Below are positions 1-9,290 of a DNA stretch of 64,000 nucleotides, piece by piece. The notes below the pieces were generated by a model, which was not told the origin of the DNA, searched no databases, and saw only the letters and a list, made by a program, of their open reading frames with translations. Within the stretch, counting starts at the first letter, position 1, and every line of letters starts with the position of its first letter. The position numbers were made by a program, and so were the translations under genes. The stretch is from Ustilago trichophora (taxonomy: Eukaryota; Basidiomycota; Ustilaginomycetes; Ustilaginales; Ustilaginaceae): positions 1 through 64,000 of the forward strand of contig OOIN01000020.1 in NCBI GenBank assembly GCA_900323505.1, in the 5' to 3' direction.

Positions 1-49
1 CCTAACCCTAACCCTAACCCTAACCCTAACCCTAACCCTAACCCTAACC

Positions 50-90
<41 letters not shown>

Positions 91-202
91 CCCTAACCCT
101 AACCCTAACCCTAACCCTAACCCTAACCCTAACCCCCCTAACCCTAACCCTAACCCTAACCCTAACCCCTAACCCTAACCCTAACCCTAACCCTAACCCT
201 AA

Positions 203-233
<31 letters not shown>

Positions 234-234
234 G
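1..234. repeat. Telomere, CCCTAA/TTAGGG array
   Basis: About 38 copies of CCCTAA run from the first base, so the window starts at a chromosome end with the C-rich strand written 5' to 3'. Most units are perfect. Odd units cluster on the inner side: an extra A near 67-70, a run of six C near 134, an extra C near 167, and extra A near 200-204 and 221-223. The array stops abruptly at about 234, inside the coding sequence of a helicase gene. Confidence 0.98.
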
Positions 235-3200
235 TCTGCACTCCGGTAGCCTGTCCACTTGCTTGCCACAATTCCAACCCACTGACACTGCTCCATCAGA
301 TCATCTGTGAGTGCAATGAATGGCACCACCACAATAATGACAGAGGCTGGCGGCAGCCAATGCAGCGGTGCCATGAAAAGTGCAGACTTGCCGGACCCAG
401 TGGCCATGACAATGATCAGTGGTGTCTCCTTGGCATAGATGGCATTGAGCGCATAGGCCTGCTCCAGTGTCTTGGTGCGGTGGCTGCCGGTCACCTTGAA
501 GAGTGCATTGCTGACTGGTTCTGCTAGCACAGCAGAGCGTGAAATGGGGGCAGCAGGCACCGCACTTGTAGCGCTTGGTGGAGCAACTTCAATTGGATGC
601 TCCAGCCTTTGCTTGACACACCGCATGTCCTCCTGCAAAGCATCCAGCTGCCGCTTCAGTGAAGATACTGCCTTGCAGTCATCTCCTGCTGCCTTTCCTG
701 CCATGAGGTGGTCATATGGCTTGACGTCCTCTTCAAAGCGGGATGGCATACCCCAGAATGCATGCCACCGCTCTGACACTTCCAACATGACATCCATGCT
801 CTCTTGCGTGAGCTGATGCAGCATGCTTGCATCCAGGCCATAGTGCTGCTCTGCAGTCCGTGTTGAATGTCCAGCTTGAAGATCGTGAGCGCTGTCCAAC
901 ACCTCTTCTGCAGTCATGGACCTCGGACGGATGAGCTTGCGGTCAATGCTCACTGCCAGTTGCCGCCAAGTGCGCATGTTGAGGCCAGCCGTGATAGAGC
1001 TGATGTGCTCCTGGCAGAGTGCTTGCAGCATCTTGGTGACGGCATTTGTCTCCCATGCATTGCCGTGATGGTCCACCAAGAGCATAGAGCTGGCCGCACG
1101 GGGCTGCAGCACTGCATTATGTAGGAGATGGACAAACGGCACCACCTGAGCTACGTAAAAGACCACCATGCATCCCACTGGGTATGGCAGGAAGCGTGGA
1201 ATCACCTTTTGACGTCCAGTGCCTTTCTTGCTGGGCAGAGCGGTGAAGACACTGCCATCATGCACAAAGAGGTTGCGTGGACCAACAAGCGTGTTGGTGT
1301 GCTGCAATTGGAGCAGCTCTGTACCTCTTGCAGGCAGACCGCTACCAAGCTCAATGAGCACCGCAAGCAGCTTGGTGAATTCATTGTGCATGCTGAAGTA
1401 CGCATTGGCAGCATCTGCATCGAACTCCAACTCATCAGAGTATGGATCCATGAGGGGTTGCGCAGCAGGTACGTTACCAGCAGCAGCACGGCAGAGAACA
1501 CTGCTGATGCTCTGCAGCTCCGGAGAAGCGGCCACAAAGCTGAAGTCTGGTTGCATGTTGCGGTGATCATCCAGAATGTGCTTCAGGTTGAGCGCAAGTG
1601 ATGCATCCTCTGGCAAAAGGCAGAGCTGACGTAGCAAAGCTTCTGCCCGCTTTTGCGCACCATGCATCAGAGCTTGGAGACGGTCCACTTGGATGGTCTC
1701 TGTTCCAAACTTGACGCTCTTGAGATCTTGCTGCCAGGAAAAGTGGAAGTTGGTGCCATCATCTTGCGCAAGTACTGTGCCATACCGGTGAAGGGATTGT
1801 AGGTATGAGCTGGCGGAGCTGCTGGTGCTGTACAGATAGCGCTTCATCTGTAGATCAACCTCGGCAGCAATCTCCTCAGCAGAGCGCTCAATGAGCACAC
1901 CATCTTCTGGATCCAACAGCCACTGCCAGAGCACTGCACGGCAGCAGAACTCCAAGCTGGCAATGATGGACGTAGCGGCATTGACGGGAATGGGAGTGCC
2001 ATCTGCGCTGACGCAGAGGTGGAGGAACAGCCGTACCAAAGCAAGCTTGTCATTCTCACCATACACCTCTGGCTGTTGCGTGACCAAGAGGTGAGAGAGT
2101 TGGAGGAGGAGCGGCACTGCCTTGCTTGCCAGATCTTCATCAGTGAGCGGATCAATGTCTGCATCTGCACCGTAGTAAAGATCATGCAGATCTTGCAGTA
2201 CAGAGTCCAGGTGTGCGCTGAGACCAAGATGCTCAGTCTGGTCACTGTCACCGTAATAACCAAAAGAGACACTGTCAAAGACCGCATGGATAAGCAGAGC
2301 AAGTAAAAAGGCCCACATGTCCGCACGTTTCTTGACTGTTGGTAGGCTGAGGTTGTACGGCTGGCTTGGTTCAGGACTGTAGGCACGGAAAGTCTGTTGC
2401 ACCTGCCTGCCAGTCTTGAGGAAAGCCATCATCCATGTTGCGGCTGCTTGCTGTGTCATGACCAATACCCAATGGACAAAGTCTATATGAGCACCAGGCC
2501 ACACCTTTTTTGACTTGCTGAGTGCGCCGATGGCCACAATAGGCTTGCCAGCCCAGTACGCATGCCAACCCAGCTGCTTGGCCCAAGGACCAATGTTGCC
2601 GCTGGCAGATTCAGGCTGAATGCCTGGCTTGAGCAGGTCTGCTTCACAGAGGCAATCTTCATTCTTCTTGAGGAAGGCATCCACCTTTGTCTTGATATTG
2701 GCGCTGATGGTGCTGGCATCCAGAGCGGTGGTGAGAATGGCAGGAGGCGGTGTGGGATCCAGATCTTGATTGCGGACGTGAAGGTAGCGGATCTTCTTGC
2801 CGCACTTGTGCAACTTCTGCATGGGAACAGGATGGGTGTATGATGCTCTGCCTTTAGCATCAGGATGCCCACGCAGATGCTCGTAGAAAGCAGACTTGGC
2901 TTGGACGGCATAGGAGCACAAGTTGCAGCGGTAGCCTTGGAAGAGCTCACCCAGCTCAGGAATCATGCGCTCTGGCAGAAGATCCTTGTTGATGCAGACC
3001 GTGCCAGGAGACGGTACATCCAGTTCATCAAGGAGGCTACGCAGCATATCCTTGGCAGACCCAACCAGCGGCTTCTTGTGGACCTTCTTGATGTGAGCCG
3101 TGACGTGCTTGAAGTCTGGGATGAGCGGCAATTGAGGACAACAGCTGTCCAGGGTGCAGAGCAGGATGCGGGGATGGTCCACCAAGCGTAAGTTGAAGCG

Positions 3201-3462
3201 TGCCAGCTGAGCGGTGTGCTGAGGATCCACTGGAGTGGAAATGGTGGTTTCTTGATTTGCGGCTTGGTTGGCAGCAGGGAGAGCGTGACTGAATTCAAAA
3301 AATGCAAATAGTGATGTCAGCTGCTGATCATTGATGATGTGTGGTGATGATTGCCCAAACATACCTGTCCGTATCACTGACTGCGTCCATTGTGTTGATG
3401 CCTGCATCAACAAGTTCAGCAGCAAGTATGCTGTCATCAGGATGGAAAGATTGCTGAGACAT
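219..3462 (-). pseudogene. Telomere-linked RecQ-type helicase, cut off by the telomere
   Basis: The gene reads toward the telomere. I place the start at the ATG at 3462: 98 nt of exon 1, a 76-nt intron (3364-3289, donor GTATGT, acceptor ATTCAG, with a CTGAC branch-like site and T-rich tract), then exon 2 from 3288, which restores the long frame. The roughly 1,050 remaining codons hold two zinc-finger-like stretches (about residues 74-104 and 151-174) of the OrsD/DUF3505 kind, a tyrosine-recombinase-like region (GLPARGTELLQL near 680, MRTWRQ near 803, GHSTRT..HY near 839-848), and the start of a RecQ-type helicase with Walker A ATGSGKS (near 995-1001) and motif Ia VVPFIALTDD. The DEAH box, motifs III-VI and any RQC region are absent. 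The frame runs into telomere repeats and stops at a TAG that the repeats themselves make (219-221). Related RecQ-like genes lie at U. maydis chromosome ends. Helicase activity is unlikely from this copy; expression of the front half cannot be excluded. Confidence 0.85.
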
Positions 3463-5137
3463 GGTTGAAGAATTTGCTGGCGGTGGATAAAAGTGGTAGA
3501 GTACGGTAGAGAGAAGCTGGAATGGATTGTTGGATTGATGAGCAATGACGGTCAGCAACGGTCAGAAAGGCACAGTATATATGCTTCAGAGGAGACAAGC
3601 AGCGCACATAGCAAGCACAGTCAGATGTACACTGTCAAGGATTCCAGCAAGCGTAACGGGTTACAGCAACAGCCACTTGAAGCACACAATGTGTCCAAGA
3701 GGGAAACGTACAAAGGTAAGATGGTTTCACTTGCGCTCACACTCACGCAGACACACACCGTAAAGCAATCAAGACAAGAAAGGATAGTGCAGAGCTGTGA
3801 GCGGTGTGGAAAATTTTGTTTCAGTGACGGACAGACAAAGCTGTGTGGTGAGCAACAAGCAGACAAAGATGTGTGGTGTGTGACGGACAACAGACAACGG
3901 ACAACAGACAAAGGTGTACAGCGTGTGAAGGACAGACAAGCATGTGGGTGCATGGCGGACAAAGGACAAGTACGTCAAAGTCAAGCTGTGAGAAAATCTG
4001 TCTGTCAAACACAAAGCTCACTCAAAGCAAAGGTCCGCACTTGGGAGCATCTGAGTTAGCTTTGTTGGTTCCAGCCGTGAGAGTCATTGACTGTTGTCTC
4101 AACATTGTCCTTCACACGCTTCCAGACAAAGGAGCCATGACTTGACGGACCAGCTGCTGTTCAGAGTGCTGTTGAAGGATGTACACGCTGCCAAGATGAA
4201 ATTACTGAAATTTGACGCGTCTGTCAGTCAGTCAGCGCAGACGCGTCTGTCAGTCAGTCAGCGCAGAGTCAAATTGTGCGCGGTGCAATTAGAATCTGTC
4301 TACTCATGCCCAGACACATCACGCTCCTTGCTCCAAGGACACATTGCGCTCTCAATTTTGAGGCCAGCATTCTGATCAGATTTTTGGCAGACATATTTTT
4401 TGACATTGTCCGTCAGTGTTGACATTTGAGCCTTGTCTGTCTGCTGCAGTCCATGGGTACACATTGGTCACCGTCACACATCTGATCACTGCATATGTCT
4501 GCAGCACGGGTCACTTCCTCAATCATGTCCGCCAGTCAGTCACGTCTGTCACTTCACCAAGTCAGTCAGTCAGTCATGTCTGTCACTCATGCTGTCTGCC
4601 AGTCAGTGAAGTGACGGACAGCTCAGTGAGTCTGCTCCATGAGTAGGCCGCTCAGCCAAAAAAGTTGGATTGGTCTGTCAGGCACTAGAGAAGTGTGGGT
4701 GAGCGTGTCTGTCACGCTAGCAATTTCCCTGAATTTTGACGCGTCCGTCACCCACCTGTCCGCTGCCCAGCCAAGGAAAAAGAATTTTCCGTTGCGGCAC
4801 TGCACCAGTGTTTTTTGACGCGTCCCTCAGGCTGACGGAGCATGGTCAGGTTGGCCATTTTGGCGGGACGGACTGGTGCTTCTCCTGCGGCTGGCGCACC
4901 GCAGCCTAGGGCTAGGGAAAATGCTAGGCTGCATGACAACATCAACAAACAGAAAGACGAATCGACCAAGGGACTTTTATCCCCACTCCGAAAGAGTTTG
5001 TGAGGAACGGGTTTCGACACATCGAAAAGAAACGAGGCCCTTCTGACGGTTGCGTACAAATGCTGATGTCAAAGACACTGTTGCCCCTTGCCCCTTACCT
5101 TTCTTCCCCCCCTTCCTTTGCGGGTGACCTTTTGGAG
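3463..5137. other. Subtelomeric spacer with degenerate short repeats
   Basis: I see no convincing gene here. The stretch is full of short degenerate repeats. From about 3820 to 3965 there are variants of GACGGACA and ACAGACAAAG, some followed by GTGTGGTG. From about 4205 to 4825 there are GTCA/GTCAGTCA runs (for example 4561-4576) and TTTGACGCGTC-type sites at 4211, 4734 and 4813. Open frames crossing it are repeat-coded and have no recognisable domain. Confidence 0.7.
4215..4266. repeat. Perfect 26-bp tandem duplication containing ACGCGT and GTCAGTCA
   Basis: Bases 4215-4240 are repeated exactly at 4241-4266. Each unit starts with ACGCGTCTGTCAGTCAGTCA and ends GCGCAG. The ACGCGT core recurs at 4738 and 4818 in a similar T-rich GACGCGTC setting. 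Confidence 0.95.
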
Positions 5138-8100
5138 TCAGGGGTCGAGTTGTTTGCGTTTTTGCTCCTGCCGTGCTGGTGCTTGATCATTTGTCCGACG
5201 ATCCGAATCTTTTCGCTCCCAACAAATGTTGGGTTGGGTGACCCTGACCAAAGCGCCGTTGACCGCGGTTTCGACCTCGTACCAGGCCTGTTGTTGTTGA
5301 GGCGAACGACCCCGAACATACCGTGCCTTTGTCTGATCGAATTGAAGCGTGTTGAGCGAATCTGTGTTGCCAAACAGCAATCCCACTTGCTTTCTTGCGT
5401 TCTCCTGGAGCTTTGTCAGCACCGGCCACGCTGCGCCATCCAACCCTGAGATGGTAACGTGATGTCTCAGGAAGGGCGACGCAGCTGGATGGCGCCTCTG
5501 CGAGTAGACATGCCCGGTGGAGTTGCTGCTGCCTCTCATATCGACAAAAAGCTCCAAGCATTGCTTGTCGGAGCTTGCAACGGCTGGGGCCTCGAGGCTA
5601 GGACCTACGGCTGCCTCAAGCTCTTGCTGACTTGGGCGCTTGACGCGGTTCTTGACCTGGATCGCAATGTAGCTCAGCTTTTCCGCCTGGAAAGCTTGGT
5701 CGTCCGAAGGCGGCTGCTCGCCCTCGCTCTCGTACACAGGGATCAGAAAGTCCCAGCCGGTCTGGTTGATGATGCCTTGCGCTGCGGCATGTCGAAACCA
5801 AAGCTCGACAAGCAAGTCTTTCGTCTCGGCTCCGTCGTTCTGCGCTACTTGCTCGGGCAGCGTCACGGTGTGCTTGAAGTTGAGCCAAGTACGGCTGGCC
5901 CATCGCGCCAAGGATGACGGCATACGTGACTGGGCTGATTCTCCGTAGTGCTCTGCTTGTTGGTGATCATCGTCTTGCTCGTCTTCGGCCATAACAATGT
6001 CATCCATGTCTTCCGTCGTCATGCCCGTGCTTGTTGCAATGCGAGGGTCACGATTGTCCTTGGAGGTGTCAAAGTACGTTGTGCCGATCAGTGTCTGGAG
6101 CCATTCGCGCACCGAGACCAAGCCAAAGATGGCCTTGTAGTCGCTCTTGTCGTCCGTAGAGGGAATCTTCAACGAGCTTTGGTGCAGCTGCGGTTGATAT
6201 CTGCGGCTCAAGGCTAGATCGATGGCCATGCTGCAAAGCAAGGCCACTCCTTGTTCGCCTTGGGCCCCCACGTTGACGCCGGCAAGCTGGCTTCCGACGA
6301 CGATGGCTTGCGCCACCATGCCCCATCGTGCTGCGGCGCTGTCGGGACCGTGCGTTCGAAACGACCACGCGGCAGCGGCGCTGAGCGAAGGCTCGCTCGG
6401 TGTACTCGAGATAATGGCATCCGAGGTCGAGAAGATACGACCCACGAAGCGCAGGTGATGCGCAATCTGGCGCGAGACAACTTGGTACCAATGCTCTGGC
6501 CCGGGTTTGCTCGATAGCTCGAGGCTGATGCGCCTGGATGCGAGTGCCAGCAAGTTTTGGTTGAGCTCGTCTTGCGGATTCAAGGGGATGCTGCTGGCGT
6601 CGTCGGGCCATTGCCACTCTGCTGGCCAAACGAGTTTGCCGAGAATTGGCCTTGGTTTGATGAGCCCGTCCGAGTGGTACCTGGTGTCGCTCCACAGCGG
6701 TCTTCCAAGCTTGTGCAGGGCCAGGTTGAGCTCGGACAAGGTAGGAGGCGATGAGACGGGCGACGAGGTCAAGCCAGGCGCAAAGAGCTTCTTGCGATCC
6801 TCGTAGGTCAAGTTGACATCGAGCGGCATGCTGGAAAAGGGCTGCGTGAGTTGATGTGTATCAAAGTCGCTCGTTCTCCTGGACCCCTCACGTGCGGTAG
6901 TACCGGCCAGCGGGGCAATGTCGGAATTGGTGTCGATGAGGAGAATCCAATAAGAGCTTGGACTTGCGAGGAACCAAATCCTACGGATCAATGGCAAGAC
7001 CATGTCAAACGAGCCGCATTCGTCCAAAGCCAAGAAGAAAAACGATTGCGAGACAGCTTGGCGAGGCGGCAAGCCTTCCATGTCAGAGAGGCGCTTCTTG
7101 AGATGGCTTCTGACGGGGGCGACAAGCATGTTGGGATCGGCCATTTGAGATTTGTACTCTGTCAGCATATCGCGGTATCGGCGGGTCGCTAAGGTGCAGA
7201 TGTGTTCCAAGATCTTGTGGCGGAGATTCAAGGTTCCGTGTAGCGCAGGAGGGGGTGCAGCAGCAGGGACGGAAGCGACAACGCCGTCTTCCATAGGGGT
7301 GGCGATGTTTGAGGGTGGGGAAGAGGAGGGTGTAGGGGAGGAGGCCTCAGGAGGGGGAGCAAGGCGGCTGTGAGAGCAGAGGTCTGCGGGTCTTTGGAAG
7401 AGGGTGTGCTGCTTGAAGCTGGTAGCGTCGGCGAAGTGGTAGACAACAGAGCGCCAGCACTGATGGGCGTTGGCATGATTGGCGTTGCCGTGTTGGTCGA
7501 AGCAGCCAGAGGCGGCTTTGAGTTGAGCGAGATAGGTGTAGATGGTGTCGCAGTAGACCTCTAACCAGGCCAAGATGCCAAGGTAGGCGTCGTTGAAGAT
7601 GGCGTGTTGCTTGGCATCTTGGGGAAACTTGATGTTTTGATCCTCGAGGCCGAGGGCCATTAGAGTCTTTCTGACAGACCGAAAGTAGTCGTAGACCTCT
7701 GCATCCTGGGGTGGGAACGAGACCAGATGCTGATCGCGATCGCGGGGAAGAGACGTGCGGAGGCAAACGAGCATGCCGGCGTGCACGGTACTGAGCTGGA
7801 CGCACATGCGGGTTTTGCCAAAGCCCGAGGATTGAATGATGGGGAGCACTTTAGCGTAGTACTCTCTGTCGGCTTGGGCAGATGCGTTTGCAAGGGTATC
7901 GGTGTTGGTATCGGTGCTATGAGCGGTGCTAGTGCTGGTATCGGCGCAAGTACGGGTATTGGTGCGAGCACGGGTATTGGCATGAACCGAGAGTGGAGCT
8001 GAGGCTTGGGGGAAGAAGGAGTTATGCACGACAAGATGATCGTGGAGAAGGTCGAGGCTTGGGCCGTTGAATGCACTGGTGAAGTCGGTAGCCGAAGAAT

Positions 8101-8821
8101 TAGCGGCAACGAGGGAAGGGTCGGGCTTCCTAGCAGGCCGATTCACAAAGGCATGCTCGAGAAGCGTCTCGAGACGCTTAACACGAGAAGACTGGAGGGT
8201 TTGGCCGCTGAGCTGATCGAGCTGGTCGATGAGCTCTGCATACTCTCGATGCTGCTTGCAGCTGGCCTTGTTGGTGATGGGATCGATCGTCAAGATACGT
8301 TGAATCAGCGACTGTGGAAGTGTTTCCCTCTTCTTGCGGAGCGTCGCAAGCAAGTTGTTGAAAAAGCGACTTTTCATGACTGTTTCCAACGTAACAATGC
8401 GAGCGGGAATTTGTTTGACGAGGTCACGGCCGTATTGGCTACCGCTTTCGTTATCGGCATTATCGTGGTCATCGTGGTCATCATCATCACCGTCATCATC
8501 ATCATCATCATTCTCCTCGTCGCCGTCGCCGTCATGATCTTGGTGGTTGTTGTAGTCAACCTTTGTGCGCAAGGCAGGCAGACCAAACACAAACTCAAAA
8601 CCAGCGAGCCAGTAACCGAAGTCAGGGTGTTTATTGGACAGGAACCTGTCAAGGATGCGTGAAAGCTCCTCTTCGCGCTGCGGTGACGTCGGGGCCAAAC
8701 CAATCGAAGCAGGTCGCAACGGCGTCGTTGGTGGCGGTGATGATGATATCGGACGTGACAAAGAGGAGGATGCCGACAAGTGTTGTTGTTGCTGCTGTTG
8801 TTGTTGCGGTTGCGGAGACAT
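5138..8821 (-). CDS. Large P-loop NTPase plus PD-(D/E)xK nuclease-like protein, Crinkler-type (CR) family, copy 1
   Basis: This is a single open frame. I prefer the ATG at 8821 (MSPQ...), because the tandem paralogue also starts MSP; an upstream in-frame ATG exists at 8923. The product is 1,227 aa. It has a Gln/Ser-rich N-terminus, an Asp/His-rich low-complexity insert coded by TCA/CAT repeats (about 8466-8531), a Thr/Asp/Ala repeat stretch, a P-loop SSGFGKT (Lys336) with a Walker B-like FFFLALDEC near residue 597, and near the C-terminus YIAIQVKN with Lys1057, which matches the (D/E/Q)xK strand of PD-(D/E)xK nucleases. The tail is basic (EQKRKQ). NTPase plus REase-fold nuclease is the architecture of Crinkler-RHS-type effectors, expanded in basidiomycetes and thought to derive from selfish elements. 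Host target or role is unknown. It shares gene order, ends and motifs with the next gene, so the two arose by tandem duplication. Confidence 0.7.
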   Translation of the reverse strand: MSPQPQQQQQQQQHLSASSSLSRPISSSPPPTTPLRPASIGLAPTSPQREEELSRILDRFLSNKHPDFGYWLAGFEFVFGLPALRTKVDYNNHQDHDGDGDEENDDDDDDGDDDDHDDHDNADNESGSQYGRDLVKQIPARIVTLETVMKSRFFNNLLATLRKKRETLPQSLIQRILTIDPITNKASCKQHREYAELIDQLDQLSGQTLQSSRVKRLETLLEHAFVNRPARKPDPSLVAANSSATDFTSAFNGPSLDLLHDHLVVHNSFFPQASAPLSVHANTRARTNTRTCADTSTSTAHSTDTNTDTLANASAQADREYYAKVLPIIQSSGFGKTRMCVQLSTVHAGMLVCLRTSLPRDRDQHLVSFPPQDAEVYDYFRSVRKTLMALGLEDQNIKFPQDAKQHAIFNDAYLGILAWLEVYCDTIYTYLAQLKAASGCFDQHGNANHANAHQCWRSVVYHFADATSFKQHTLFQRPADLCSHSRLAPPPEASSPTPSSSPPSNIATPMEDGVVASVPAAAPPPALHGTLNLRHKILEHICTLATRRYRDMLTEYKSQMADPNMLVAPVRSHLKKRLSDMEGLPPRQAVSQSFFFLALDECGSFDMVLPLIRRIWFLASPSSYWILLIDTNSDIAPLAGTTAREGSRRTSDFDTHQLTQPFSSMPLDVNLTYEDRKKLFAPGLTSSPVSSPPTLSELNLALHKLGRPLWSDTRYHSDGLIKPRPILGKLVWPAEWQWPDDASSIPLNPQDELNQNLLALASRRISLELSSKPGPEHWYQVVSRQIAHHLRFVGRIFSTSDAIISSTPSEPSLSAAAAWSFRTHGPDSAAARWGMVAQAIVVGSQLAGVNVGAQGEQGVALLCSMAIDLALSRRYQPQLHQSSLKIPSTDDKSDYKAIFGLVSVREWLQTLIGTTYFDTSKDNRDPRIATSTGMTTEDMDDIVMAEDEQDDDHQQAEHYGESAQSRMPSSLARWASRTWLNFKHTVTLPEQVAQNDGAETKDLLVELWFRHAAAQGIINQTGWDFLIPVYESEGEQPPSDDQAFQAEKLSYIAIQVKNRVKRPSQQELEAAVGPSLEAPAVASSDKQCLELFVDMRGSSNSTGHVYSQRRHPAASPFLRHHVTISGLDGAAWPVLTKLQENARKQVGLLFGNTDSLNTLQFDQTKARYVRGRSPQQQQAWYEVETAVNGALVRVTQPNICWERKDSDRRTNDQAPARQEQKRKQLDP

Positions 8822-9290
8822 TGAGCTAATACCAATGCCGATGGCCGTAATGATGATTATGGTGGTGGTGGTGGTAGTGGCGGTCAAGGGGATGAATTGC
8901 ATATACCTTAGCGCGTGTGCCATTGTTCCATTTCTCGGCTTTCGGCTCTGCGCCTATATGATGGATTGCGGGGCACATGTGTCAAATGCGACGAGTCATC
9001 TCTCTCAGCCGCTTCTTTCTTTTTTAATCTCATCATCTTTCTCTCTCTCATACTCACGATCAATCTTGTCTTGATACCTCTCTCTCATTCTCTCTACCAA
9101 ACATAACTAGCTCGTGACAACATCAACTTCCAACATGCCTCAAACTAAATCTCAACTCCAGAATCCGGATAAGTGGATTCATAAAGTTAGGCACACAACC
9201 CTGACAAAAGTAAGAAAGCTATCGGGCAATTGAGGAGATCGGGCAAGACAGACAAACTGAGTGAAGTGGAGCAATCACGACAGATGCCGA
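8822..9290. promoter_or_regulatory. Spacer between the two NTPase-nuclease paralogues
   Basis: This holds the 5' leader and promoter of copy 1 and the 3' end of copy 2. A (GGT)n tract at 8861-8880 (CCA repeats on the coding strand) also occurs in the leader of copy 2. The rest is T/C-rich near 9000-9100. I see no gene. Confidence 0.5.

Noticed and set aside
68..277. Open frame in the telomere (minus strand, RVRVRV...)
   Set aside because: It is only the translation of TTAGGG repeats.
3321..3364. Shorter TLH intron ending at the CAG near 3321-3324
   Set aside because: Either acceptor leaves the long frame out of phase; only the one at 3289 restores it.
3493..4059. 188-codon plus-strand frame in the subtelomeric spacer
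   Set aside because: It is coded by short DNA repeats, with no domain and no coding-like codon use.
4201..4620. CRISPR-like array in the GTCA repeats
   Set aside because: Repeats are contiguous and short, with no spacers, and the organism is a eukaryote.
8822..8923. Upstream start of NTPase-nuclease copy 1
   Set aside because: The extra residues come from CCA/ATC repeats of the leader, and the paralogue starts MSP at the matching place.
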